Shown piece after piece: positions 17,897-26,175 of a DNA stretch of 42,377 bases. Source of the DNA: Litorimonas sp964435725. GTDB lineage: Bacteria > Pseudomonadota > Alphaproteobacteria > Caulobacterales > Maricaulaceae. The DNA is taken from contig CAYTAJ010000015.1 in assembly GCA_964435725.1 (NCBI GenBank), positions 1-42,377 of the forward strand, given 5' to 3'. The translations under genes were made by a program, and so were the position numbers. The number at the start of each line of letters is the position of its first letter. Position 1 is the first letter of the stretch. The notes under the pieces are model-generated. The model made no database searches. It was not told where the DNA came from and saw nothing but the letters and a program-made list of their open reading frames with translations.

Positions 17897-18976
17897 CTAA
17901 AGACTTTCGGTACGGACAAGCATAAAGGCCCCTAATAAGCCAAATAGGGCCAGTGGGAAGGCAATTGCCGTCGTGACCCCAATACCGCCTGATGTCGCGA
18001 AAGTCGCCATAGCGCCATCAATAATCAAGAAAACGAAACCCATTGTTATGCCGACAATCAGCGCTTTATCCCCTGTATCCTCTCGCCCTGTACGCTGCAT
18101 GAGTGGGACACAGCATAAGAGAAGTATGAGAGCCGCGAGTGGACGTGTGAGCCTATGAGCATGCCAAAAACTATAAGCGAAGCGTGGCTTTGAACCGGAA
18201 TTACCACGCTTTCTGAAATTACGCATTTCAGACAGTGATATGTCACGGGGTTCAGCGGCAAGACGCGCAATCGATTTTGGTGTTTGGTTTGTTTCCCACA
18301 TACGTGGCGTTGTATCCCGAAGTGCGCTTCTTTTTTCGCCATCTGCCCCTGCGACTGTCAAAATTTTTACGCCTTCTAGCTGCCAGTTTGGTTCATTATA
18401 TTTTGCGGTATCTGCCCATATAACGCTATTAACAACACCTCTTTCATTTCGTTCAAAAATTTGAATGTTTCCAAGCTGCGTATAGTCGAGGCGCTCTGTT
18501 GCACGCACTATATCTTGCCCATCTTCTAGCCATAACGGGTTTTCAGAGGTGATATTTTTGACTTTATATTCACCAATACCCCAAGCTTGGAGCGAACGTA
18601 CGGCTGGCGCCATTGCAAAATCGATAAATGTAATGGAGACAGTGCTAGCAGCCAAAACGACAGGGGCCAGCAACATAATTTGCTTTGGCGCGGAAATACC
18701 AAACCCGAGGAGAGCAACGAGTTCGTGTTGGCGTATGAGCTTTACGAACGTCAAAAGAATGGCAACGACGAGCGTAAAGACAAAAATCCTGTCAAATATG
18801 ACGGGGGCCCGTAATGCCATATACTTAAACGTTCCTTTAAAACCTTCGCCACTGGCAACAATGTCTCCACCATTAGCGAGGCTGTCCAAAAGGCCGATTA
18901 AGACCAAGAAGCCAAAGACAGTGGTAAACCAGGTGAATAAAAAGGTTTTTGACAGATATAGGCCAAATCTAAGCAC
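17897..18976 (-). CDS. LptG-like YjgP/YjgQ-family permease
   Basis: A 359-residue inner-membrane protein with paired N- and C-terminal membrane segments around a periplasmic beta-jellyroll of about residues 130-265, the LptF/LptG layout. The segment VKLIRQHELVALLGFGIS is the cytoplasmic coupling-helix region of this family. It starts with GTG and overlaps the LptF-like stop by 8 bases, so the two are coupled. The usual alphaproteobacterial lptFG pair sits next to lptD-surA-pdxA; this one sits between the ceramide kinase and ceramide synthase genes. It may therefore move sphingolipids rather than, or as well as, LPS. No LptB-type ATPase is present in the window, so it would have to share one encoded elsewhere. 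Confidence 0.85.
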   Translation of the reverse strand: MLRFGLYLSKTFLFTWFTTVFGFLVLIGLLDSLANGGDIVASGEGFKGTFKYMALRAPVIFDRIFVFTLVVAILLTFVKLIRQHELVALLGFGISAPKQIMLLAPVVLAASTVSITFIDFAMAPAVRSLQAWGIGEYKVKNITSENPLWLEDGQDIVRATERLDYTQLGNIQIFERNERGVVNSVIWADTAKYNEPNWQLEGVKILTVAGADGEKRSALRDTTPRMWETNQTPKSIARLAAEPRDISLSEMRNFRKRGNSGSKPRFAYSFWHAHRLTRPLAALILLLCCVPLMQRTGREDTGDKALIVGITMGFVFLIIDGAMATFATSGGIGVTTAIAFPLALFGLLGAFMLVRTESL

Positions 18977-20183
18977 GTTCGACCCCCGCCAGTTTCAAAC
19001 GTAAGTCACTTATTCGCTTTTTAATCACCCCTTGGTAATGCGAGATTTGTTGCGCAAATGAGGTGAGGGGCGGTTGGCCCATTTTATAGGCGCTCTTCCA
19101 GAAAATATAGGCGGCAAAAATCGCGACGACAGCTATGATTGACCAAATACCTAACCAGGGTGCGACTTTCCCGGCGGCGCCTAAGCTTTGACCAAATTCA
19201 AGGGCTTTTTGCAGAGATACCAGAAAGACGACTCCGATAAATATGCCCGCAGAAGACGGGTTTCGTCCGTAATTCAAACCAAAAGGTACCGCAATGAAGG
19301 GTAAAATAAGTAAGAGCACCGCTCGCCCTGCGCGTAAATGAAGTGCAGCATTATTAGTGTCTTTGGAAATTGTATCGGTTTCGGTGCCTAAGCGGTTTTT
19401 GAAGAGCTCAACAGATGTCATTTCCCTTTCATCGTCACCACGTGGCCTAAAGTTTGAGACGGTAGCGGCCCCTGCAATTGCGGAGCTTCCAAAGCTCAAA
19501 TCACCATCCAATTGCTTACCGTTTTCTATTTGGTAAGTTTGGCCTGATGCGAGCTGTAATACGGGGTCATTCGTTTCCTCTCTGACAATAAGGCGCCCTT
19601 CACTGGCCGTTGTCATGCGTATGCCGGTTTGTACGCCGTTTTCATCTTCTACTGATTCATAAATAAAAATTGGGCCGATTGCTGAACCGGGCAGGTCTGT
19701 TCCGGCGAAAAACGTTCTAGACCCTACTGTTGTGAATGTCCCTTCACGAAGGGCAGCGGTAAAGCTTTGTTGTTTCACGTCATTGACGAGTTGGCGGTAA
19801 TTATATCGACCAACGGGCTGCATATAACCTTCGATAAATATCGTCAGCCCGGCCAGAAATATTGCCAGTAACAAAAATGGCTTTGTCATATGAAAGAGTG
19901 ATATGCCGGCGCCCAGAGCGGCGGTAAGTTCGCTTGAACGTGAAAAACGATCTACTGTAATGATTATGCCTAGCAATAAAGCCATGGGAACCGCCATTCC
20001 CAAATAATGGGGCAGAAGGTTATATATCATATTACTGGCAACAGCGGCCGGATTTGTTGCATTAGAGACGATTTCAAAAATACGTAAAAGTCGTTCGAGC
20101 AGTAGTACGCAGCACGCAAAAACGACCAAACCGCCGATATTCACGGCGGCTTTTTTCATCAGGTATTGGTTCAGCCTGCCCAT
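18969..20183 (-). CDS. LptF-like YjgP/YjgQ-family permease
   Basis: A 404-residue membrane protein of the YjgP/YjgQ family. The N-terminal helices, the coupling region RFSRSSELTAALGAGIS, a large periplasmic domain (about residues 130-290) and a C-terminal membrane bundle are visible. It is the first gene of the reverse operon lptF-like, lptG-like, lipid kinase, Tam41-like, and has a good AGGAAC site before ATG 20183. LptF with LptG and LptB extracts lipids from the outer leaflet of the inner membrane. The position inside a sphingolipid locus suggests a specialised lipid cargo. The promoter must lie in the 100-base gap shared with the divergent DUF2141 gene, where 11-base direct repeats are seen. 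Confidence 0.86.
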   Translation of the reverse strand: MGRLNQYLMKKAAVNIGGLVVFACCVLLLERLLRIFEIVSNATNPAAVASNMIYNLLPHYLGMAVPMALLLGIIITVDRFSRSSELTAALGAGISLFHMTKPFLLLAIFLAGLTIFIEGYMQPVGRYNYRQLVNDVKQQSFTAALREGTFTTVGSRTFFAGTDLPGSAIGPIFIYESVEDENGVQTGIRMTTASEGRLIVREETNDPVLQLASGQTYQIENGKQLDGDLSFGSSAIAGAATVSNFRPRGDDEREMTSVELFKNRLGTETDTISKDTNNAALHLRAGRAVLLLILPFIAVPFGLNYGRNPSSAGIFIGVVFLVSLQKALEFGQSLGAAGKVAPWLGIWSIIAVVAIFAAYIFWKSAYKMGQPPLTSFAQQISHYQGVIKKRISDLRLKLAGVERA

Positions 20184-20224
20184 AGGTTCCTGTTGTTGTC
20201 CCTTTACACTTACGTAACCATGCC

Positions 20225-20245
20225 CATATTCAGTTCATATTCAGT
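20225..20245. repeat. Two direct repeats of CATATTCAGT with 11-base period
   Basis: CATATTCAGT occurs at 20225-20234 and again at 20236-20245, in the 100-base gap between the divergent lptF-like and DUF2141 genes. An 11-base period is typical of sites for OmpR/PhoB-type response regulators. The site is a candidate operator for both halves of the sphingolipid locus; the regulator is unknown. Confidence 0.45.
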
Positions 20246-20283
20246 GCGAATGTGTATATGAATCATGTATGGCTTAATAAGGG

Positions 20284-20859
20284 ATGACCGTGAAAGCAAA
20301 CCTAGTTCACAGAATTTTAGGCGAATTCTTTGTAATCTTTACAGTATTCGGCCTTTTTAGCTCTCAGGCATATGCGGAATCCAAGGGTGATGCCGCGGAT
20401 GTTGAGCAAATCTCCGCTGTAGGTCTTGAGCGTGGATTAACGCTCTATGATAGTGATGCATCGGACTATTGTGTCGATGATGGACTTCAAATTCGTGTTA
20501 CCGTGACGGGCGTATCCCGTGAAGGCATTTTGAAGCTGGAGCTCTTTGGCGAAGAAAATTTCATGCGTTCCAAAGGTAAGTTACGCCGTATTCGTGTGCC
20601 AGCCGAAGAAGGATCACAGCGCGTTTGCATAAATGTGCCGCTTCCAGGGTCTTACGCAGTGGTCGGTTACCATGACCGCGACGGAAACAGAAAGCTCAAG
20701 AAAGCTTGGAATTTTAAACCTCTTGAACCTTATGGGCTGTCCAATAATCCAGAGATCAAGTCTCTGCGTCTACCGAAATATTCCGAGACATCATTTGATG
20801 TGCCAATGACGGGCACAGACATTACGATTAATCTGGTTGACCTAAAGAAGAAAGATTAG
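20284..20859 (+). CDS. Secreted DUF2141-family protein
   Basis: A 191-residue protein with a Sec signal peptide (hydrophobic FFVIFTVFGLFSS, cleavage after AYA). The mature part is a DUF2141 beta-sandwich: LQIRVTVTGVSREGILKLELF, then GSYAVVGYHDRDGNRKLKK and the hallmark EPYGLSNNP. The function of the family is not known. It opens the forward block that continues with the ceramide synthase, divergent from the lptF-like gene, so a periplasmic lipid-handling role is possible but only inferred from location. A 63-base gap with a hairpin separates it from the next gene. Confidence 0.86.
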   Translation: MTVKANLVHRILGEFFVIFTVFGLFSSQAYAESKGDAADVEQISAVGLERGLTLYDSDASDYCVDDGLQIRVTVTGVSREGILKLELFGEENFMRSKGKLRRIRVPAEEGSQRVCINVPLPGSYAVVGYHDRDGNRKLKKAWNFKPLEPYGLSNNPEIKSLRLPKYSETSFDVPMTGTDITINLVDLKKKD

Positions 20860-20884
20860 CAAAGCCCATCGCAATGAAGCATAT

Positions 20885-20907
20885 CGTTTCGATGAGTAGT
20901 CGAAACG
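20885..20907 (+). promoter_or_regulatory. Perfect 8-bp inverted repeat before the ceramide synthase gene
   Basis: CGTTTCGA at 20885-20892 and TCGAAACG at 20900-20907 pair perfectly around the 7-base loop TGAGTAG. No T-tract follows, so it is not a standard terminator. It lies just upstream of the GGGGG ribosome-binding region and TTG start of the next gene and could act as an mRNA stem-loop or as an operator. Confidence 0.5.
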
Positions 20908-20922
20908 CACGGGGGATTGGCT

Positions 20923-22068
20923 TTGAGTGAAACGCTCAATATCATAAAGGTTGGAACCAAAGCGCAAGAGCGGGCGTTTCTAAATCTGCCTTATCAAATC
21001 TACGCAGACGATCAGGCTTGGCGTGCGCCTCTAAGGTTCGAACGTGCCGAGCAATTATCCGTAAAGAAAAACCCAGGTGCACCCATAGAAAGAGCCCTGT
21101 TCCTATCTATTAGAAACGGCAACTATGTAGGACGCATCGCCGCTTTTACAAACTCAAGCCATGATAGGCATTATGACGATAATACAGGGTTTTTTGGCTA
21201 TTTCGATTGTGTTGAGGACGATCAAATAGGTCGTGATTTGTTGGAGGCTGCAGAGCAGTGGCTGAGTGACAAAGGCCGCAGTCGTATGGTCGGGCCTTCG
21301 CAATGGAGCGTTAATGAGGAGTGCGGCTTGCTCATTGAGGGATTTGAAACGCCCCCCGTCATGATGATGCCCTATGGTCAGCCCTATTATCAGTCATTCG
21401 TTGAACAATTTGGCTTTGAAAAAGCAACAGATATGTTCGCCTTTCAAGCAGAACTGGCGGCCGGATACCCGCGTTCGAAATTCCTGCAGTCTCTTTTGAA
21501 ATATTCGGAAAAAAATGACTCTATCACATGGCGTCCCTTGAACATGTCTAAGTTCCGAGAAGAGGTCGACCTTGTCATGGATATCTTCAATGACGCATGG
21601 TCAGATAATTGGGGCTTTATACCGTTCTCAGACTCCCAAATCAGCCATATGGCCAAAGAGATTAAGCCTATAATTTTTAAGGAAGGTTTGTGGATTGGTT
21701 ATATTGATGATGAGCCTGCTGCGTACATCTGGATGGTGCCGGATCTGAATGAACTCACCCATGGACTGAATGGCAAGTTACTCCCATTCGGTTGGGCGAA
21801 ACTTGTTTGGCGACTCAAGGTAAAATGCGCAAAGCAAGCGCGTATTCCCCTTATGGGATTACGTAAGAAGCATCAGAATACGCGCAAAGGTCTCGCTTTA
21901 GTTGCGCAGCTTTGTGAAACAGTCTTTGCAGCAGGCCGGGACAAAGGTTTTACGCATTGCGAACTCTCTTGGATATTAGAGGATAATGACGGCATGATTG
22001 GCATTTGTGAGCAAGCCTCCGCCAAGCGTTACAAAACCTATCGTATGTATGAAAAGGCCATCGGCTAA
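20923..22068 (+). CDS. bcerS: GNAT-like bacterial ceramide synthase (bCerS-like)
   Basis: A 381-residue protein resembling the large GNAT-like N-acyltransferases of alphaproteobacterial sphingolipid loci. Conserved blocks include YADDQAWRAP near the N-terminus, the GFFGYFDC segment, then GPSQWSVNEECGLLIEGF and PVMMMPYGQPYY, and the C-terminal HCELSWILEDN. In Caulobacter the equivalent enzyme N-acylates the sphingoid base to ceramide using acyl-CoA. There is no ATG near the start; TTG at 20923 has GGGGG 7 bases upstream and is preferred over TTG at 20917. The next gene overlaps by TAATG. The family call rests on resemblance and the spt/cerR/kinase context. Confidence 0.8.
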   Translation: MSETLNIIKVGTKAQERAFLNLPYQIYADDQAWRAPLRFERAEQLSVKKNPGAPIERALFLSIRNGNYVGRIAAFTNSSHDRHYDDNTGFFGYFDCVEDDQIGRDLLEAAEQWLSDKGRSRMVGPSQWSVNEECGLLIEGFETPPVMMMPYGQPYYQSFVEQFGFEKATDMFAFQAELAAGYPRSKFLQSLLKYSEKNDSITWRPLNMSKFREEVDLVMDIFNDAWSDNWGFIPFSDSQISHMAKEIKPIIFKEGLWIGYIDDEPAAYIWMVPDLNELTHGLNGKLLPFGWAKLVWRLKVKCAKQARIPLMGLRKKHQNTRKGLALVAQLCETVFAAGRDKGFTHCELSWILEDNDGMIGICEQASAKRYKTYRMYEKAIG

Positions 22069-22832
22069 TGTCTGTTTTGCCTCAGGTGCTCGTTTTAGCG
22101 GGACAGCGCGCAGGCGTCGTTGATCCTTTATGTTCTGAATTTGGTGTGGAATATAAAGTTGAGACACCGATTGCGAATAAGCCCATGCTAGGCTGGGTCA
22201 AAGAGGCATTGATAGGGGCAGACTTAGCTCAACCTTTTCTAATTTCCGGTTTTCCAAAAGCAGGGGAAGGGTGGGTAGATATGGGATCAGGTGACGGTCC
22301 GGCCGATAGCGCCCTCATCGCTTTAGAAAAGGGCGATATGCCGTGTCTGATGACAACAGGCGATCATCCCTTGCTGACGTCTGAAATGATCAAAGTTTTT
22401 ATCAAGAAATCTGAAGAAACGAGGGCTGATTTTTGTGTGGGTTTAGCGTCGCAGCAAACAATTGAAGCGGATTACCCGGAAACGAAGCGCACTTATTTGA
22501 AGTTCTCTGATGTTTCAGTGTCAGGATGTAATTTATTCTATATAGCGAATAAAAAAGGCCTAGAGGCTTTGGAGTTTTGGCGTGAAGCGCAGCATCTCAG
22601 GAAACAACCTTTAAAACTGGCCAAGAAAATAGGGTTTGGTTTGGGCATAAAATATGCGGCCGGAAAACTATCTATAGGTGATGCTTTTGCGGAAGCAGGT
22701 AAAAAAATAGGTATTACAGCGGCGCCTGTTTTACTGCCTTTTTCAGAAGCGGCGATTGATGTTGATAAAGTTTCAGATCATGTGCTTGTTGAAAAGATAC
22801 TGCTGCGGCGGTTTAATTCTGAAATCAGTTAG
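22068..22832 (+). CDS. NTP-transferase (MobA/GlmU-like nucleotidyltransferase)
   Basis: A 254-residue protein with an N-terminal nucleotide-binding LAGQRAGVVDPL and ETPIANKPMLGWV, then MTTGDHPLLTSEM, the order found in MobA-like and sugar- or alcohol-phosphate nucleotidyltransferases (LAGG..., K-P-M, D-x-P-L). It probably couples an NTP to a phosphorylated small molecule. It is coupled to the ceramide synthase by TAATG and is followed by a flippase, a phosphatase and a glycerophosphotransferase-like gene, so it may make the activated head-group donor, for instance a CDP-alcohol. The substrate is not known. Confidence 0.75.
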   Translation: MSVLPQVLVLAGQRAGVVDPLCSEFGVEYKVETPIANKPMLGWVKEALIGADLAQPFLISGFPKAGEGWVDMGSGDGPADSALIALEKGDMPCLMTTGDHPLLTSEMIKVFIKKSEETRADFCVGLASQQTIEADYPETKRTYLKFSDVSVSGCNLFYIANKKGLEALEFWREAQHLRKQPLKLAKKIGFGLGIKYAAGKLSIGDAFAEAGKKIGITAAPVLLPFSEAAIDVDKVSDHVLVEKILLRRFNSEIS

Positions 22833-22847
22833 ATTATAGCGCGTCCT

Positions 22848-24278
22848 GTGACAGCCAATCCAAAAACGCCGATACTGACGATTACCTGCGAGAAAACCGT
22901 TGGAAAGCGTGTGGCTGCCAATACAGGTTTATTGGTTGGGGCAAAGGCCCTTGGCGTTTTGATGGGCATTACGACACTCATTATTACCGAGCGGGCCTTA
23001 GATGATCAGGTCAGTTTTGGGACCATTATCTTTCTTCATGCTTATATGCTGTTTTTTGCAGAGGTTGCAACGTTTCAGAGCTGGCAATCCATTATTCGTT
23101 TTGGCACGGAAGATTTGCAAAAGAAGGACGCAAAACATCTCGGCGGCTTAATTAACTTCAGTGTGAAGATTGATGTTTTATCAGCTCTTTTTGCTTATGG
23201 CGGTGCTGTTTTTCTTTTTGGCTTATATGTAGTGATGATTAGGGCTTATCCCGATCTGGCGCCACAAACGGATGGTTTTAATGTAGAAGCGTTGAAGCCG
23301 CTCGTTATCGCTTATTCAACCGTTGTCCTGTTTCAGGTTACGGGTACGCCCATTGGTGTTTTGCGATTATTTGATAAGTTCCGAGGATTGGCTTTGGCCG
23401 CATTGGTCATGCCCATATTACGATTAGCGGGTGCAATTTTTGCGGCTGTAATGGGTTATGGCATGATAGGGTTTTTGTGCGTTTGGTGGTTTGCATCTGT
23501 TGCTGGTTACCTGTTCAAAGTTATCCTGGGTATTTACGAACTTTATTGGCGACATCTCTTGCGTTTGACCGTGAGCGCCAAAGAGAAGTTTACAGCGCCG
23601 CGCGAGGGGCTTTGGCCATTTGTGTGGAAGTCTAATATAGATTCAACGCTTGCCGCCGGCGTGTCGCACCTACCGGCATTGCTCGTTATGGCGGTATTTG
23701 GCCCCGCCTTTGTTGCTGTTTATCGCATAGCTGAAGAACTTGCGAAGCTATTGTCAGAGGGTGTCAAATTACTGGATCAAGTTATCTATCCCGAACTCGC
23801 GCGGATTATTAGTGAAGGCCGAGGCAATCAAATTTTGAAACTTGTGACTCGGGCTAGTCTTCTTTCTCTCGCGGTTGGACTCGTTCTTTCGCTTGCAACA
23901 TTTATGGTTGGGCCCTTTATCATGACCTCAACGCTAGGCGCTGAATACAAAGCGTCTGTTCCGTTAGCCGTTATTTTAGTTTTTGGAGCCGCCTTATACG
24001 CAGCGGTCGCCCCATTATTCCCTGTGTTTTATGCCACCAATAAGCCCGAACGGGCTATTTATGCCCGACTTGCGGGACTGATCGTTTATATATTGGCCTT
24101 CTTTGTGCTGACCAAACTCATAGGCGAGTTTGGGGCCGCATTCGCCGTGGTTGTCGGCTATTTCATTGGGATGATTATTGCCGGTATTATGGTGAAGCGA
24201 ACGCTAGATGGCCTGAATGATGCAACACGAAAAGCGATCGCTGAACAAAGCAAAAAACCGGACTGCCAAGATGCGTAA
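22848..24278 (+). CDS. Wzx/MATE-like polysaccharide or lipid flippase
   Basis: A 476-residue polytopic membrane protein with about 12 to 14 hydrophobic segments, of the polysaccharide-transporter/oligosaccharide flippase type. VAANTGLLVGAKALGVLMGITTLIITERALDD is the usual first-helix region, and the central VYRIAEELAKLLSEGVKLLDQVIYPELARI matches the conserved inter-bundle loop. It starts with GTG at 22848, 15 bases after the previous gene; the ribosome-binding site is weak. It would flip a lipid-linked precursor across the inner membrane; a sphingolipid with head group is possible by context. It overlaps the next gene by 8 bases. Confidence 0.82.
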   Translation: MTANPKTPILTITCEKTVGKRVAANTGLLVGAKALGVLMGITTLIITERALDDQVSFGTIIFLHAYMLFFAEVATFQSWQSIIRFGTEDLQKKDAKHLGGLINFSVKIDVLSALFAYGGAVFLFGLYVVMIRAYPDLAPQTDGFNVEALKPLVIAYSTVVLFQVTGTPIGVLRLFDKFRGLALAALVMPILRLAGAIFAAVMGYGMIGFLCVWWFASVAGYLFKVILGIYELYWRHLLRLTVSAKEKFTAPREGLWPFVWKSNIDSTLAAGVSHLPALLVMAVFGPAFVAVYRIAEELAKLLSEGVKLLDQVIYPELARIISEGRGNQILKLVTRASLLSLAVGLVLSLATFMVGPFIMTSTLGAEYKASVPLAVILVFGAALYAAVAPLFPVFYATNKPERAIYARLAGLIVYILAFFVLTKLIGEFGAAFAVVVGYFIGMIIAGIMVKRTLDGLNDATRKAIAEQSKKPDCQDA

Positions 24279-24801
24279 ATCGACTACCATCGCGATTTTT
24301 GACCTCGATTATACCTTGACTAAAAGAGGGACTTGGGGACGATTTGTTTGGACAACGGTTAAACATAAGCCTCATCTTTGGCTGCCACTACTCATCAGCA
24401 CGCTGAGCTTTCAGATTAGTTATAAGCGAGGGAAAATCGCGCGTGGTGCCGTTAAAAAAAACATGATGCGCTGGAGTATGCAAAAGTTANNNNNNNNNNN
24501 NNNNNNNNNNNNNNNNNNNNNNNNNNNNNNNNNNNNNNNNNNNNNNNNNNNNNNNNNNNNNNNNNNNNNNNNNNNNNNNNNNNNNNNNNATCGTGTTAAG
24601 GCGCTCCTCAAAGAAAAAGAGGAGCAACCGGAACGCATATATTTTTATTCTGATAGTCGGGCTGATTTGCCGGTATTAGACTTTGCTGACATTGCCGTTG
24701 TTGTAGACCCCAACGGCAAAACCCGAATGATGGCAGAAGAACGGCAAATGCCTATACAATCTTGGATGGACTCTAAGGACGGCTTTATTCCGTTAACATA
24801 A
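24271..24801 (+). CDS. HAD-IB family phosphatase, interrupted by an assembly gap
   Basis: The N-terminal catalytic motif FDLDYTLT (nucleophile Asp) is intact, and the C-terminal YFYSDSRADLPVLDFAD carries motif IV of HAD-IB phosphatases (phosphoserine phosphatase and PgpC-like enzymes). Between them lie 100 N (24490-24589). Only 33 codons fit there, whereas the family normally has roughly 80 to 100 residues in this part, including motifs II and III, so the true gap is probably larger. Start ATG 24271 overlaps the flippase stop by 8 bases. It likely dephosphorylates a lipid or head-group intermediate. Confidence 0.8.
   Translation: MRKSTTIAIFDLDYTLTKRGTWGRFVWTTVKHKPHLWLPLLISTLSFQISYKRGKIARGAVKKNMMRWSMQKLXXXXXXXXXXXXXXXXXXXXXXXXXXXXXXXXXXRVKALLKEKEEQPERIYFYSDSRADLPVLDFADIAVVVDPNGKTRMMAEERQMPIQSWMDSKDGFIPLT
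24490..24589. other. Assembly gap of 100 N
   Basis: Exactly 100 unknown bases, a conventional placeholder for a scaffold gap of unknown length. It lies inside the HAD phosphatase gene. The frame appears kept across it only by chance. Confidence 0.99.
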
Positions 24802-24902
24802 TCAGAAGCAAGTAAGCTTAAATTTGCATTCTATTGAAACATTTAAGGATTTCAGACGTAAACATAGATGTGTCATGTGGGGAAACCACGTTGGAATTTG
24901 TT

Positions 24903-26111
24903 ATGGAACCCATACGGCAACTCAAAATCGGCTTCATTTACAATCATGAAGTACCGCATCAAGTGGCGCATACAGCACCAATTTTGAAAGAGATGCTAAT
25001 TCGGCATCCTCATCTAAAAATTGATGTTTTAACATCTACCGAAGATCAAAAGAAACTTGTTCGTTCCGGATTGGGGGAAGCCCTTTGTTTGAAGACAAAT
25101 TTTGTTGATCTTGATACAACGAATATTGACCGAGGATTGGTAAAGGCCGTCAATGCCGTTGCGCCGGCGCGCCGAGTTATGGTTCTCAGAAATAATTTAG
25201 ACTTATTGGCCTCGTATGATGTTTTCGTCGTCCCTGAGTCGACATCATTATTGTTGAAGACACAATTTGGCTTGCACCACCTTAAATTTGTGCTGACGCA
25301 TCATGGTGCAGGAGACCGCTCTGTCGCCCAAAAAGCCTCTATTCGGGATTTTGATTTTGTTCTTGTTGCCGGTGAAAAAGACGAAAAGCGCCATAAAGAA
25401 CATGGCCTCATTCGAAATGGTCATTATGCTATCGCAGGTTATCCGAAATTTGATTTCGTCCCACATGTTCCGGAAAACCTTGATTTATTCGGAAATGATA
25501 ATCCAGTTGTAATATACAATCCGCATTTTGATCCATATTTGTCGTCTTGGTATGACATGGGCGTAGAAGTCTTGGACGCTTTTGCTAGCAACCCAGATTT
25601 GAACCTTATCTTCGCACCGCACATTATGCTGTTTGAACGGAAAGTGCACACATCTGTTGAATATAAGCGAGTTCGCGTTCGCAAGTCGCTGCCGAAACGC
25701 TTTGAGCGCTGTTCAAATATTCACATTGATGTGGGTTCAACGCGCAGTGTCGATATGACTTATACGCGTTATGCTGATATATATTTGGGTGATGTGAGTT
25801 CTCAGATCTATGAGTTTTTAGAAACGCGACGCCCGACAATTTTCTTGAATAGCCACGATGCTGACTGGGCCGGTAATCCGTTCTACACGAATTGGACAAC
25901 AGGGCCTGTCCTAAGCACCACGGACAGTTTGATTGACATGGTGCGCCAAGCAAAAGAAACACATGCGGAGTATTTACCGGCTCAAAATGCGGCTTTTAAC
26001 GATACATTTGAGTTTTCCGGTGGAAAATCATCCGTAAAAGCAGCGAATGCCATTGCTGATTTTGTGAAACAAGAGATGTATAGCGAGGTTCAGCTAGAAG
26101 CGGCTCAGTAA
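24903..26111 (+). CDS. CDP-glycerol glycerophosphotransferase-like enzyme
   Basis: About 402 residues from ATG 24903 (MEPIRQLKIGFIYNHEVPH). The frame extends to TTG 24834 but that extension lacks a ribosome-binding site and looks unlike the family N-terminus. The THHGAGDR motif at about 132-139 and YLGDVSSQIYEFLETRRPTIFLN (D297, S299, S300) are the two blocks of the CDP-glycerol:glycerophosphotransferase family, a GT-B-like fold. In Gram-positives these build poly-glycerolphosphate; in Gram-negatives they decorate lipids or glycans. Here, beside an NTP transferase, flippase and phosphatase, it may add a glycerophosphate-type group to the ceramide head or to a surface glycan. Confidence 0.78.
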   Translation: MEPIRQLKIGFIYNHEVPHQVAHTAPILKEMLIRHPHLKIDVLTSTEDQKKLVRSGLGEALCLKTNFVDLDTTNIDRGLVKAVNAVAPARRVMVLRNNLDLLASYDVFVVPESTSLLLKTQFGLHHLKFVLTHHGAGDRSVAQKASIRDFDFVLVAGEKDEKRHKEHGLIRNGHYAIAGYPKFDFVPHVPENLDLFGNDNPVVIYNPHFDPYLSSWYDMGVEVLDAFASNPDLNLIFAPHIMLFERKVHTSVEYKRVRVRKSLPKRFERCSNIHIDVGSTRSVDMTYTRYADIYLGDVSSQIYEFLETRRPTIFLNSHDADWAGNPFYTNWTTGPVLSTTDSLIDMVRQAKETHAEYLPAQNAAFNDTFEFSGGKSSVKAANAIADFVKQEMYSEVQLEAAQ

Positions 26112-26175
26112 ACCGGTTTTCAACCTCACAAAAGTTTTTCTTCTGTTTGATTGAGTTTTTACTTAGTTTTGTCGC

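Noticed and set aside
24834..24902. TTG-initiated extension of the glycerophosphotransferase-like gene
   Set aside because: No ribosome-binding site, and the added residues look unlike the conserved N-terminus that begins near LKIGFIYNHE.
26110..26119. Palindrome AAACCGGTTT as terminator
   Set aside because: It has no loop and overlaps the stop codon; the following T-rich stretch is not directly attached to a stable stem.
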